This document shows, in pieces, positions 20,891 to 33,895 of a DNA stretch of 64,000 nt; the stretch's first letter is position 1; the number at the start of each line of letters is the position of its first letter. The DNA comes from Trichodelitschia bisporula. Taxonomy: Eukaryota > Ascomycota > Dothideomycetes > Phaeotrichales > Phaeotrichaceae. The stretch covers positions 218,999 through 282,998 of the forward strand of contig ML996699.1 of NCBI GenBank assembly GCA_010356995.1, written 5' to 3'. The notes beneath the pieces are model-generated. The model did not search any database and was not told the DNA's origin. It was given only the letters and a program-made list of their open reading frames with translations. Both the position numbers and the translations under genes were made by a program.

Positions 20891-23800
20891 CTATTCATGT
20901 TTGTTCTTCGCACTATCCTGCGAAGTAGATTGCATGATTGTCGATACCGTATCATCCCTCGACGGCTCTAAGATGCCGCCGGTGATGTGGAACGAAAAGT
21001 CGAGCTCGCCAACCAATTCTTTAACATTTCTACCTTGCTCAGTTTCATCCAGTTTCCAGGACGCGAAACCTACGTGAGTAAGACCTCAAGGTCGGAAATG
21101 ATAGACTGCGTCGAAATCTGGGTCACTGCAAAGGCAGCGTACCCGGGCTCATGAATGTGCCGCACGCTCAAGATGTCGCGGTCTAAAGCCTCCATCTTCG
21201 ATGTGAGCCCATACGGCGCCGGCGCGCGGAGATATGGCGGAAGTGGTTGGGCGCTGATGATGCTGGAGGAGAGAATGGAGAGGAGGGAGGTGATTTCATG
21301 AGAGGTAGGACGAACGGAAGACATGACTCCCTGGAAGTCGCGGCACCACTGTGACTTGCGGAACTCTGCAGATGCCAGGAAAGTGCTGGAGGAGTAGCCC
21401 ATGAGAGTCGTGTAGCTTGCAATGCTGTCAAGAAGTCAGCTCTGTCCGCCTGCAGACCCGATGTACATACTTTTCTGCTGCGGTGATGATGGCGTCATAT
21501 CTTGCCTTAGGAAATTTACCACCTAGCATCAGCTCCCATTTTGTCATCTGAGAATACATCTTCAGGCGAGAGATGAGGATCATCACTTTAGAATAGACCT
21601 TAAGTCGGGCCGCGTCCAGGGGCCTGAGGGAATTGTTCTCCGGGTCCTCCAGAATCAACTCGGCCGTATCCTGTTGAATTCTCGACTGAATGGTTTCATG
21701 GATTATCGAATAGTAGCTTGCCAGGAGGTAAAGCGTTGCTCCTACGTCCTTTCGCAGCTGCGAGTGCTCAGTGATGGGGTAAGGCAGCATCGTCCAGATG
21801 AAGGCAACGAAGAGACCGCCAGCCACCGTGGCAAGGCGGAAGACCCCAATCAGCGTGATCGAGAAATACTTCTGGCCGTTGGCAGTTATCGCAGCAACGC
21901 CAATCTTCCTGACTTCCAGTTCGTACCCGATGATCAAGACGCTAGTCACGATGGATACCATACCGACGCTGACGAGCTGCGGCATTTTCAGCAGTACGTA
22001 TATTGCAAGGCTGACAAAAAACCAAAGGAAGACGAGGATGCCAGCTGTTTGCCCATCTGGGATGTAGTAGATCAGGAACGAAGCGAGCATGGCGATGACG
22101 GTTCCGATGACCCGGAGGACGTAACTGAAGAGACTCTGCCCAGCGGTTGGTGCCATTGAAATTGCCACCATAATCATGGACCAGAGGAGACGATTTTCAA
22201 GGAAGAAAGTCTGCGTGTCATGCAGGTATGAGATGATCCCAATGGAAAGCGTGGCCAGGGCAACCCGAAAGCCAAATGCGGACTCCGAAGACCGCAAGCC
22301 CGCCGCGAGGGCACGGAGGAATTCTCCTATCCGTTCGACTATGTTTTGAGGTGGAAGGTGTTCCGGATCCCGACGGGCGGAGTATGCTTGTCCCATGGCA
22401 ACTACTTTGTCGGACTCGCGAAAGCGCTCGTCATAGCTATCGCCATCGTCCCGAGAGTAAAACGTGCTGATTATCCATTTCCGGAGGCGCTTTGCTCCCG
22501 GTAAGATGAGGTGGCTTCGCGAAAGCTTTCCACTATCCATGAGGCCGTCGGCGAAATGAACCATATCAAGAACGGCCAGTCCAGTTTTGAACATGAGGTA
22601 CTCCAACTGGAGATGTCAGCAAGAGTACCAGAACTTAGCATCCACACTCACGTATAGGAGGACATAAAGCTGTCGCTGGTGGCGCTCCGGCCCATGCGTG
22701 AACCAGGTGATGTCAAAGTTGTCGATACCGAACCGAGGCTCGTTCTCATAGACCTCCTCTTCCACCTTCAAGCCCCTGCGCTGGCACCATTCATCAAGTG
22801 CAACGTTTTGGTCCTCCTTGAATTGCTTGATGATCTGATCCATGTACGCCGCAAATCCAGTATCTCCGGGCCTCGTCACATCTCCCTCAGCCTCAACGTC
22901 TGACTTCCGAGGCCGTGGAAGCATTGAAAACTGCAGCATGATGTGCTCTAAGCCTTCCTGCACGGCCTCAGTGATGGCCGTAAAAGAGTTGTGAAGGAGC
23001 TTCATATTGTCGGACCACTCCGTGGTAAGCCGCCGTCTCTTTTCTTCCTCGACTGGATCTAAGCCCTCCTCAACATTATGCTCCGTCCAGTCATTCGCTG
23101 CAGCGATCCTTTGGAAGATGTCCGTCACGGCACCCAACCCCAGAACCGGAATCATGATCTGGCGGGTCAATTTGTTCATTTCTTTGAGATCGTCAGGGCC
23201 CAGCCTGCCCCAGGCAATCTCACGCTTTGCGAACGGCAAATCGCCTTGGAGCTTGCTGTGCAAACCCATCATGGCGCCGACGGCAGCTTTGACGGCTTTA
23301 GCTTCTGGGTGCAGGCTGCTTCCCCTGTCATCGACTGTGATGTTCTTGGTGAAATCGCTCGGCTTTTCGAGACTTTGTAGGTACGATCTTTGGGTCTCGA
23401 CGCATTCCTGTAACGATTTCAGGAACCCCGAAAATTCCATCATCACGATCTTGCGGGAGCTCGTCGGGAATACGACGAAATGGACTCCGGTGGCGATGGC
23501 GAAGCCAGTGAGGAAGCAGTAGAGAATCTTCAGGATGAACCGAATCCCAGCGGTCATGTCCTGTAGCAGGGAGGAATAGATGCTGATGACGATGACGAAA
23601 ATGGAATAGATGATGGCAGGTACAACGAGTTGCGGACTGCGAGCTCGGAGGGAATTGATGACATAGACCTGCATGAACATCCAGATTCCAGACACTGCTG
23701 AAGCAGACGAGTTGTACGTCGTGAATCCCGTTGCCGTTCGGGGGGGTGGTGGTTCACCTGAATGCTTCCGCGCCTGCGTCACGCAGTAGACAGAGAGCAG

Positions 23801-24279
23801 CCCAACGGCCGCCGCTAGACATGCAGTGAAAGCGCTGAGCAGAGTGTTCTGGACAAATTTCGCTCGTGGTTGGACACACATAGCGATGACGGAGATGATG
23901 GCGACTAAGTATCCGAAATTGCCATAAAACTGCGCAACTGTAGTCGATTGATACCTTGAATGATAAGTCCAAGTTTGGCAGAAGATCTCAGAGTAGCACT
24001 TACATTGCTAGGGCAATGGTTGGTGGTACGCCTCCCCTACGGCTATCAGAAGAGTTCGGTAACAAGTTAAATCGTCACTTACTTGGCCATGAGAAGTAGC
24101 AAAGGAACACTGAGACCCAAACCATTCCAGATGGCCGTCGCCTTTTTGGTGATCACATTATCCAAACGCTTTTTCACTGATGGCTTTGTCCGACTTCTGG
24201 TCAAGGTGATATTCTGGCCAATGCCCAATGGAACATCGGCCGCCAGGGAAGGAACCTGGTGAAGAGGATCCGAAGCCAT
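20891..24279 (-). CDS. Large multi-pass membrane protein, DUF2421 / BRE4 / ArAE-like
   Basis: Member of the fungal FUSC-like family (aromatic acid exporter or brefeldin-sensitivity type; substrate unknown). Six exons in gene order: 24083-24279, 24004-24036, 22652-23954, 21471-22606, 21074-21424, 20891-21029; about 1052 residues. Hydrophobic blocks flank a long soluble middle region: an N-terminal set from LGLSVPLLLLMAK through AIISVIAMCVQ to ILYCFLTGFAIATGVHFVVF, and a second set in exon 4 (MIMVAISMAPTAGQSLFSYVL, VFLWFFVSLAIYVLL, LATVAGGLFVAFIW). The conserved HEPGYAAFAVTQIST lies in exon 5. Exon 2 is only 33 nt. The last exon is inferred: without splicing, exon 5 runs into TAG at 21070. A 44-nt intron with a GTAGGT donor keeps a 46-codon frame open to a TAG at 20891. 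Confidence 0.88.
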
Positions 24280-24887
24280 TGTTTACATGCGTGGTGGGGG
24301 GAGAGCAGGTGGATTACTTTGCACTGCGATCAAAAAATGCAGAGAGGTTCGATCTTCTATTGTTTTCCGCTTTGCCTTGTTGTTGCGTGGGGAAGACTCA
24401 TCTTGCAGCGTTGCTTTGCAGCTTGCACTCGCCGCCACATTTACCGAGGTGGTGGTTGGTACCTGTGCTGTTCGATTATTGGTGCGCTTTTGAGCGAAAC
24501 GTCATGGAACCTAGCGGGAGGGGGCAGAGGGCAACGGGATGCATGGCTTAGTGAGACGAAAGTCATGCCGGGTTTCAGGGCGTCGCCGCTGACTGAGAAG
24601 GGACGAGAATGGACAAGAAATGCGGAGTCGCCGGACCGCCGAACGTTTGATGCGAGTCAACAAAAACACATCCCACTTGGCATCCAGGAACAAAGGAAGT
24701 GTTCCGAGAGCTAGGACACCCAACAAGGGTAGAGTACATTCCAGCTGAATTTCTCGGTAACTCTTAAGGGCGGAGTCTCGTCCGTCAGCACACCCGAGAA
24801 CCAAACCCTGTTAGCAATATACCGTAGAACGCAGAGCGCTAAGACCACTATAAAATTGCACCGCCACGTTCGAATCCATATCAGTCA
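24280..24887. other. Intergenic, promoter of the DUF2421 gene
   Basis: Open frames on both strands lack recognisable content. No element seen. Confidence 0.6.
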
Positions 24888-26350
24888 TCATTCATCCCAT
24901 CCCTCTGCATTATTCCATCCCTCCTCTGCGCTCAGAATGCCGACCGGCGGCCCAGAAACCGCTTCCTCTTTGCTCTCCTCATGGTTCACAATGATGAAGC
25001 TCGTGAGCACGATCGCCGCTCCAAGCCAGTATAACGCTGTCACGTACTGCCCATGGATGATCATCTGCCCTATCAAGGACAGTGGAATCGACATACTGAG
25101 CCCCACAGTTGTAACAAGAGGCGACGTCAAAAGGGCTGCATATGCCCAGCAGAAGTCCGATAAGAGGGAGCTCAATGCGTTCACCTATCAACATTAGCTC
25201 AACGGCCATTTAACGAGAGCCTGGGACTTGCCAGTATGATGGTCAAGACGCGCCCCTTTGGAGGGAGCTCGAAGGGCTCAATTCCCGTCCAGTTCAAGAT
25301 GAAGAAACCTGGCCACAAGAGCAGCATATTGAGGAGGCCCACGAAGCCAAAGAACAGCGGCATGTTCACGCGTCTTTCATCTCCGATCTTCTTCTTCATG
25401 ATGACGATGTACAATCCGTAAAGGATAGCACTGAATAGCGCCTGCACATCGCCTGTCGCAATTTCCTTTGGCGACTTGTGCGGGAACGTGCCTCTGTTTC
25501 CGTCGTTCTTGCCTGTGATATCAACAGAAGAAACGAGTATGATGCCTAAGACGGATGCCAGCACCCCAAGCAGCTTTCTCACAGTAAACTTCTCAACATG
25601 GAGCAGCGTTCCAACAACCAATGTCCATATGCTACTCGTAGACGTGAGGATCGTTGTACTTGCGACCGTGGTATATTCGAGACAAGCCGAGGACATGTAA
25701 TTCGCTGCAAACCACAGGATGGAGAAGTGCAGGCTGAGAAGGAGCGTTCCCGACGGACTCAACTTGCTGTCGCCCGTTCGTAGTCCGCTCCGCATTGACA
25801 AGCCTGACCCCGCGAGGGGATCTAGCGCATCGAAATCGTCGTCCGAGGCAGACGATTCCCCATGGTCCAGTATTCCTTCTCGCAGCTGCTCATCGTCCGG
25901 CTTGATAAATGCCTCGCGCTCGCTCTCGCGCCCACAAGAATCGCAGCGAAAGAGGTTCCTGAGGCTCTGCATCGGGGACTCGAAGTCGGAGGGCCGTAGC
26001 CAGTACTGTCGGAGCAGCATGGGACCCAGAGGAAGTATAAAGAAGCAAGAGTTGACATAGGTGACAAAGTATGGCTTCGAGTAGGTATTGTCCGCGAAGA
26101 TGGTCTGCAAGCGTGAGATGCGGGAGCAACATCAACATTAGAAACGTACGCTCGCGAGGAAGTTCGACAGTGTCCAAAGGCACACAACCATGGCCAACGC
26201 ACATATACCCAATGTGTGCCTCCATCGGCTGTCCCACGATCTCTTCGTCGACATGTTGCTGCTCCAGCTTCGTCGCGATCGGACTGAATGCTGTCTTGCG
26301 CCGTACGAGCGCTGCGATGCGTCGCTAGGGAAAGAATCTCGGTGGGGCAT
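24888..26350 (-). CDS. DMT/EamA-family transporter (SLC35F5 / yeast Thi74-like)
   Basis: Drug/metabolite-type transporter with about ten membrane helices; yeast relatives are vacuolar and of uncertain substrate. Exons 26150-26350, 25232-26104, 24888-25184; 456 residues. N-terminal Ser/Arg-rich tail (about 1-45), first helix LGICALAMVVCLWTLSNFLA, an acidic cytosolic loop (about 115-180), then helices such as SLHFSILWFAANYMSSACLEY, LLGVLASVLGIILVSSV and TTVGLSMSIPLSLIGQMII. The family signature SSLLSDFCWAYAALLTSPL is complete. The second intron (25185-25231, 47 nt) begins GCAAGT rather than GT. This is the only donor that joins TIIL to VNALSSLLSDF in frame, and it matches the rare GC-AG class. 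The start is the ATG giving MPHRDSF; an upstream in-frame extension has no ATG. Confidence 0.9.
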
Positions 26351-26831
26351 CGTTTGCGGGGTTACATAGGCAATTTCGCGATGACAGTGGCATTGAACAC
26401 GTAACAGCACGGCACGACGGGAAGGTCTCAAGGGTTATGTCGGTTTGGAGAGCCGTAGGCAACAATATTCGTATCATGGTGGTCGCTCAAGTCCGAGCGC
26501 CTACTGCCCCGCCGGGATGAGACGCCGCATCCCTGCAATGGGAAGCACGAGATGATAACATTGTGGCTGGTGACGCAACTCAACGGCTTCAAGTTTGATC
26601 GAATAAGCTAGTATGCACATGGAGCGCTTCCACAAGAACCCAAAAGGCATGACCTCAAAAATGAGACTTGTGATGCTTATAAGACAAAACGAGCAGTACC
26701 AAGTACATGGCAACCAACATAGATAGCATGAATCAAAGCAAACCGTGGTTTCTTCCTCTGTGCTACACCGGACGCCCAAACAACCAGGATAGCTCGCACA
26801 TCTGGCTGCTATCCAACACCCAAAGACATAA
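26351..26831. other. Intergenic between YPT7 and the DMT transporter
   Basis: YPT7 3' region and transporter promoter. Nothing identified. Confidence 0.6.
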
Positions 26832-27811
<980 letters not shown>

Positions 27812-28116
27812 CGCTGCTGTTTTGTGCTTGACAAACGTTCAGAGAGGATCTAGAGTGTAGTGCTCTGCAGGAGATTGGAGAACAAGCACCACAGGGGAGC
27901 TGTTGAGACCGATGTCATTGCATGAGCTTTGGGCTAGGCGCCAACAGGCAGGAGCACGTGCCCACCCATAACGCCTTTTGTTTCTCTTTGGCACAGCACA
28001 TGAATGTGATTGGTCGATAAGGACTGCGTAGCCTCGTGGTCTTCGATGCTTCATTGTCTACGGAATGAACGCCGCGCTACATCAACACTCCAGTAAGGGC
28101 TATCCAGAAAGACACT
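27812..28116. other. YPT7 promoter region
   Basis: About 300 bp between YPT7 and the end of the upstream PPPDE-Trx-PUL gene. Nothing else seen. Confidence 0.6.
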
Positions 28117-30162
28117 TCATAATCCCTTGCCTAGAAGCTCCCGCTGTATCTCATGAATGGCCATATCACCAGCGCATAACGATTCCTTCGCTTCAACCGC
28201 CTTAAACGCCTCCAACGCCCGGCATACGTCTAGCACTTCGCCTTCAACGGGCGCGCAGTACGCGAGCAAACCCAGCGCCAACACCAACCTCTTGATGATA
28301 TCTTTGCTCTGCTTTTCTCGATTGATCGCTTCGATAATGCCGGCTGCAATCTCGACCTGCTCGTGCTCGAGAAGGGCATCGTCCTGCTGCTTGATCCTAG
28401 CGTGATGATTCGCGGAGGCAAGGTTGAAGGCAAGAGTCGCTGCAGCCACCCGCACATTTTCGTGAGTTTCATCAAGTAAGCCCGTCGTTACGAGCTCGAT
28501 CAGCTCTTTTCGGAGGTTCGGTAGTTCCAATGCTACGCGCCTTGACATTGGCGATGCAAATATGTTGCATGCGAGCTTTAGAGAGACGATTCGGAGAGAG
28601 TACGGCGCAGCAGGCTGAAAGCTGTTGACATGGTGCAGAACGGTATTGAGCGTCTTCGTTTCCGGTTCTTCGATGAAGAAAGAAGCCACGCGGGGGTCTG
28701 CAATAGCAAGCCGCAAGAGATCAAAAGCTGCAAAGAGCGAGTCTGGAGGCAGCTCATGAACGCTGGCCTGCAGGATGAGGCCAAACTTGGGTAGAGGCGG
28801 AAGTGGAGATTCTAGTCACTTTAGCCGACTTCCGGTGGGGGTACGGAAGACAGCCTACCTTGAGGAACTTTGTTATGAACTGCCGAGATGAAGTCCTTTA
28901 CAGCCACGATTGTAGGGTCATGGGCGTAAGGGCCAAGTTTCGCAACCACCTTGTCGAGAGGCGGAACTTGGACATATTTGGCAGGAACAAGAGCCTCTCT
29001 CTGCAAATGTGGAACCCGCAAGATCATATGGGGATGCGTGGGGTGAGCAGATTCTATCAGCAGCCTGACGCTTCCCCGTAACCGTGCCACGTCGGCACCG
29101 GACCACTTCTCTTCGACCTCGCCTTTGAGGAATGTCATGATGGTTGGCGTTGCTCTCACGCCGTACCTCGTGGCAATTTCCGGGGCGTTGTTGATATCGA
29201 CTTTGATCAAAACAGCCCTGTGTTTAGCTTCCGCGGCGAGCTCGTCGTACGTTGGATACAGGACCTTGCAGGGGGCACATGTGGAGCTGGTGAAGAAGAT
29301 GACTGCACAGGTGTGAGAGGCGGACTGGAGCAGTCGGTCCAAAGCATCCAATGTTGTGACATTCTGGACACGGCCTTCAACCGGGATCTGTGGAACAGCC
29401 TGTGGCGGAACAGGGGCCTGTGTTACTCCTCTCATGGCTTGATCTAACTGCGGCTTGAGCATCTGGCCGAAGGGAGTCTCCAAAACTCTTTGCGGAAGGG
29501 ATGTTATATGGTCCGGAATTCCACGGCCTACCAGGAACATGGCGAAGTCATTGGAGCTTTATGGTCAGTGACAGCCGGTGAAACGAAATGGACAGCAAAG
29601 GGCAAACGAAGCAACAGAAATGGCTACAGGGGAACCGGGGGTCACATACAAATTGTTGCAGTTGTGCATGAAGAGATCGTATGACTGGAGAGGTTAGCAA
29701 ACGCATGGATTGGTAAAGGGCTACTGACTTCAGCCGTGTAGATTCGTTTCAACGACTCCAGATACTCCAAGATAACTTCTATGGGAAGCTGCGTCTTTCC
29801 AAGATCAACGATCTCCATGGGCTGTCCATGATGGGTCGAGCCAGCGTAGGCAGTTTGAACACCAGCTCCGAAGAAATACTCCACACCTTCGAAGACTACA
29901 GCCGTGTGATATACGGCATCTGGGTGGCGGTTAGTCGCGGTAGCAACTGCGCAAGGCAAATGAGTTTCATGTACCAATGTGAGTACCGAGAAACTGCCTC
30001 GAGAACTTGAGGAGTCAATACCAGCAATCACACTGAGCTGATGCTATCTCCTACCTGTCTGGCAAGACCCTAGGTTGGTTAGCCTTTTGCTTTCCGGCGA
30101 AGCAGGCTGATGCTACTGGTACGTACCTTCGAGAGATCATAAACGTAGAGCTTGACATCCAT
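28117..30162 (-). CDS. PPPDE peptidase - thioredoxin - PUL domain fusion protein
   Basis: Seven exons: 30127-30162, 30055-30069, 29987-30005, 29729-29919, 29650-29684, 28859-29556, 28117-28811; 562 residues. Residues 1-110 form a PPPDE (DeSI-type deSUMOylase/deubiquitinase) domain with the catalytic pair His28 (AVYHTAVVF) and Cys96 (FMHNCNNFSNDF). A thioredoxin domain follows at about 160-260, with active-site CAPC at 192-195 and the cis-Pro segment RATPTI. The C-terminal ~260 residues form a PUL (Armadillo-like) domain, known in Doa1/Ufd3 to bind Cdc48/p97. The fusion suggests ubiquitin- or SUMO-related processing near Cdc48. I recall this architecture from other fungi, so it is probably conserved. 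Exons 2 and 3 are 15 and 19 nt; they are supported by the joined reading GLARQ-FSRQFL-DAVYHT. Confidence 0.92.
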
Positions 30163-30755
30163 GGCGAATCACAAGGGAGCAACTGAGCAAGGGAATGGGC
30201 AATCTAGTAGAGTTCAATATGGGAAGTGGTGCGTGATTCTTATGTATTTCATGGGATCTTGACCTATTACGCGGCTGGCGGATGCCTGCTTACCGCTGCT
30301 ATCGCATGCTAGTTGCAGTGACCGCGTGTGCAGCCCTGTGCCTGCGTTGACCCGTTTGTGGCGACATCAGCGGCGAAAGACCAGCCAAGAGCAGTTGGGC
30401 GGCGTCCCTAGCAAGACGAGCGTTAAAGGGGGCCGTGCACTCCCGTCCTGTCGTTCTCTGAGGAACAATTTGGCCCTTGGCTTGTCTGGCAGGAAAAAGG
30501 AGGGAAAGCGATGTTTAAACGTAGCATCAACAACAGTCTCCAATTGCTTGCTTGTTCGCCCTCCCTCTATCCTGAGACTGTGTCCCTTTGAAAACAGATA
30601 GCACACATTCAATTTGTCCTTCTGTCCTTGAAAGAGAAATCAAGCAACTAGCCTCCTTGCTTGGCCAAATAATGCTTCCTTCGTTGTCCTCAACATTGCC
30701 CCCCTCTTCGCCGTAGATAACTTTTCTCCTGCGCCCGCCGCGCCGCCAACGCCCC
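30163..30755. other. Divergent promoter between the PPPDE fusion gene and GDA1
   Basis: The two genes point away from each other, so this ~590-bp segment serves both. The GDA1 side is C/T-rich near 30680-30750. No gene seen. Confidence 0.65.
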
Positions 30756-32603
30756 ATGCCGTCGAGCGCCGTCGACGTCCACCAGCGCTCTGGAATCTGG
30801 TCCTACTTCAACTTCAATTCCTCACCTGCCACCACTAGGAACCGTCGCACGTCGTCCGTCTCCCTCCCCACTCGTAATCAGGCCTACCCCTTCGAGCGCA
30901 GCGACAGGCGCTCCGATACGGCCTCCTCTGCCTTCTCGCATGACGGCAAAACCGCGTGGATGAATCACGGACAGCGAGCCCGCTACCTCAAGGCCGGCGG
31001 CCTGATCGCCTTTGTCCTGCTCTTCTTTTTCTACTTTGCGCCCGGCGACCGCGTGGGTCAATACGTTGGTGGTTCGTGGGGTTGCCTTCGCTGTTTCTTC
31101 ATCGCTAACGCTGCCAGACCATGCGCCCTCATTGCACTCCGGCGACCATGGCCACTCTCATGAACATACGCCTGTCGACCCCTCTGCCGATACAACAAAG
31201 TGTTCGAAGCCCTACCGTCCTCACAAGCCCCTCGTACAGTATGCGCTCATGATCGACGCCGGCAGCACCGGCTCTCGCATCCACGTCTACAAGTTCAACA
31301 ACTGCGGCCCGACCCCCGAACTCGAAGAAGAAATCTTCGAGCAAACTGCCAAGCGCGAGGGCGGCTCTGGCCTCAGTTCCTATAAGGAAGACGCCGAGGG
31401 CGCCGCGCGCAGTCTCGATCCCCTCATGGACGTCGCGGTCAAGAACGTCCCGAACAAATTCAAGTCCTGCACTCCCGTCGCCGTGAAAGCCACCGCCGGG
31501 CTCCGCAAGCTGGGCAAAGAAGCCAGCGAGCGCATCCTCGAGGCTGTGCGCCACCGCCTCGAAACTGCGTATCCCTTCCCCGTTGTTGCGGAGGACAAGG
31601 GCGGCGTCGAGGTCATGGACGGCAAGGACGAGGGCGTATACGCTTGGATCACGGCGAATTACCTCCTCGGCAAAATCGGGGGTCCCGACCACACGCCCAC
31701 GGCAGCAGTGTTCGATCTCGGCGGCGGCTCGACGCAGATCGTGTTCGAGCCGACGTTCCCGATGCCTGGCGGGGGTATGCCCGAGACGCTGGCCGAGGGC
31801 GACCACAGGTACGAGCTCGACTTCGGAGGCCGCAAGTTCACTCTTTATCAGCACTCCTATCTGGGCTACGGCCTCATGGCAGCGAGGGAGAATCTGCACC
31901 GCGCGGTCGTCGAGGCCATGTACGAGAGCCACAAGGACGACAACAGCTGGCTCGAGCGCCCGGTCATGAATCCCTGCATTGCGCCGGGCATGAGCCGCGA
32001 AGTGACGGTCGAGATGTCCAAGGGCCATGCGCTGGGCGACAAGGTCAAGGTGCAAATGATGGGGCCGAAGGAGGGTGCGCCGGTGCAGTGCCGCGCGCTG
32101 GCGGAGCGCACGCTTAAGAAGGATGCGGAGTGCACGTTGCACCCTTGCGCGTTTAATGGCGTGCACCAGCCGAGTCTGGATAAGACGTTTGCGCGCGAGG
32201 ATGTTTACCTGTTCTCGTACTTTTATGATCGTACTCAGCCGCTCGGTATGCCGGAGAGCTTCACGTTGCGCGAGTTGAAGGATCTGGCGGACCGGGTGTG
32301 CCATGGGGAGGGACATTGGGATGTGTTCCAGAGTGTGAATGGGGCGATGAAGGAGTTGCATGGACGGCCGGAGTGGTGTCTGGACCTTAACTTCATGCTG
32401 GCGCTGCTGCATACGGGGTATGAGATGCCGATTGAGCGCGAGGTGAAGATTGCGAAGAAGATTAAGGGGAATGAGCTTGGGTGGTGTCTGGGTGCTAGGT
32501 ATGTCTTAACACTGTTGAAGGGATCACAGCTAACGTGCGAAGCTTGCCTCTGCTCAGCCAGGAATCAGGCTGGAAGTGTAAGATCAAGGAGATCACGAAG
32601 TAA
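30756..32603 (+). CDS. GDA1: Golgi guanosine diphosphatase Gda1
   Basis: GDA1/CD39-family nucleoside diphosphatase; hydrolyses GDP to GMP in the Golgi lumen so that GDP-mannose import and glycosylation continue. Exons 30756-31068, 31118-32498, 32543-32603; 584 residues. It is a type II membrane protein: a cytosolic tail of about 80 residues, then one membrane helix (AGGLIAFVLLFFFYFA, about 88-103). The apyrase-conserved regions are in order: MIDAGSTGSRIHVY, VKATAGLRKLG, GVYAWITANYLLG, VFDLGGGSTQIVFEP. The short last exon contributes the conserved end SGWKCKIKEITK. A His-rich spot (HSGDHGHSHEH) follows the membrane helix. The 3' end faces the NOPCHAP1-like gene, 231 bp away. Confidence 0.96.
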
Positions 32604-32834
32604 TTCTGGTGGCATTGGATCGAAAAGGAGTTGGCGCATCGGGCTACGTAATCATGCATTCTTAGACGTCCATCGCATATGCTCTACCCGAGCCTTGAAG
32701 GTTCAGCGACTTGATGTCTCTATTAGATATTACGTATTATGTGGTGACGTAGCCGATACTCGGCGAGCCTGCGAGTTGGCAAAGGTTAGGGCGTTATGGG
32801 TATCGATAGCGGCTCGCTTCTGATCCTTCATTCC

Positions 32835-33895
32835 CTAATCCTCCACCTCCTGAATCTGACCTGGCTTACGCTCGGCCTTCTTGCCCAACAGCTTGCCCAT
32901 GACATCCTTTTCCTTGGGCTTATCGTCGTCTTCTTCTTCCTCGCTCTCGCTGTCACTGCTTTCCTTGTTTGGGTCCTTCTCCTCCAGCACACCAAGTCCG
33001 AGATTCTGTCCTCATTAGCGTCTGCAATATACGAAATAAGGCTCTCACAAACCAACTCAATGTACTGGTCCCCTTCATCCACATTCTCAATCACCCGCTC
33101 GTCCAACTTGCCCTCCTCGCGCGCCTTCTCGAGCTCTTCGTTCGCAGCCTTGAGCTGGGGAAGGAAGCCACGCAGCTGCTGCAGTAAAGGGGAAGGGCGT
33201 GCGGCGTCGGCGGTGATGGTCGGTTTAACACCGGGGCGGACGTTGGTGATAGTCTCTGGGGCATCATCATTGGCATCATCCTTGGCTTCATCGTCACGAC
33301 CGTCGTCAACGTAGTCTTCATCGTCGTCGCTATAGTTATGAAAATCAACAATGGGCCAGGTTTCCCCAGTTGGGCCGACATAGTGGGCCTCTGCAGGGGG
33401 CCCATCGGGCACGTAGTCGCCGTCTTCGTTCCTGTGCCACCCTTCAAGAGATGGATTCGCGTCTTCTAAGTGGGAGTGCATCCCGGGGTAGTCTTGGGTG
33501 AGTATCCTGTCCCACCCGGTTGTTGAGTCCTCAGACTCGTAGTCGGAGTCGGCCTCGGGGTCGGAGTCGATCTCGGAGCAGGCGTGGGCCATATTGTTGT
33601 ATGCCTCATCATCCATTTGGCTCTCCCTCTCGTAATCCGAGTTGTCGGCCTCGGACTCGGGCTCGGATGCAGTCTCTGCGATATCCTTCTCGGGCGGCGA
33701 GGGTACCTCTGTGTCTTGCGGGGCGGGATCGGACTTGCCAGTCTTGTTGCTCGAGGTCTTGTTGCCGGTCTCGCTGCCGGGAGCTTCGTTGCTTGGAGCC
33801 TTGTTGCTGGGAGTAGGGTTGGCTTTGGGGCGGACGGAGCGCGTAGGCTTGATTTCGGACTCATCTTCAGAGCGGATACGCTTTTCGGCTGCCAT
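32835..33895 (-). CDS. NOPCHAP1-like protein (DUF4598 family), acidic
   Basis: Probable fungal relative of NOPCHAP1, a box C/D snoRNP assembly cofactor in human cells; the fungal function is inferred. Exons 33053-33895 and 32835-33005 around a 47-nt intron; 337 residues. A very acidic Ser/Asp/Glu-rich half (about 55-210) is followed by the family core PSPLLQQLRGFLPQLKAANEEL and EGDQYIEL-NLGLGVLEEKD. The splice lies exactly inside this motif, which fixes the intron. The end is acidic then basic (MGKLLGKKAERKPG). If the intron were retained, a different Arg-rich end would result. Confidence 0.85.

Noticed and set aside
24581-24600. CTGAGAAGGG upstream of the DUF2421 gene, reminiscent of a TPP riboswitch core.
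   Set aside because: The other conserved riboswitch segments are absent and the gene is not a thiamine gene.
24868-24877. GTTCGAATCC, which resembles a tRNA T-loop.
   Set aside because: No pairing arms on either side and no acceptor or anticodon stem nearby.
31129-32412. 427-codon minus-strand frame opposite GDA1.
   Set aside because: A mirror frame of a GC-rich conserved coding region; GDA1 on the plus strand has all family motifs.
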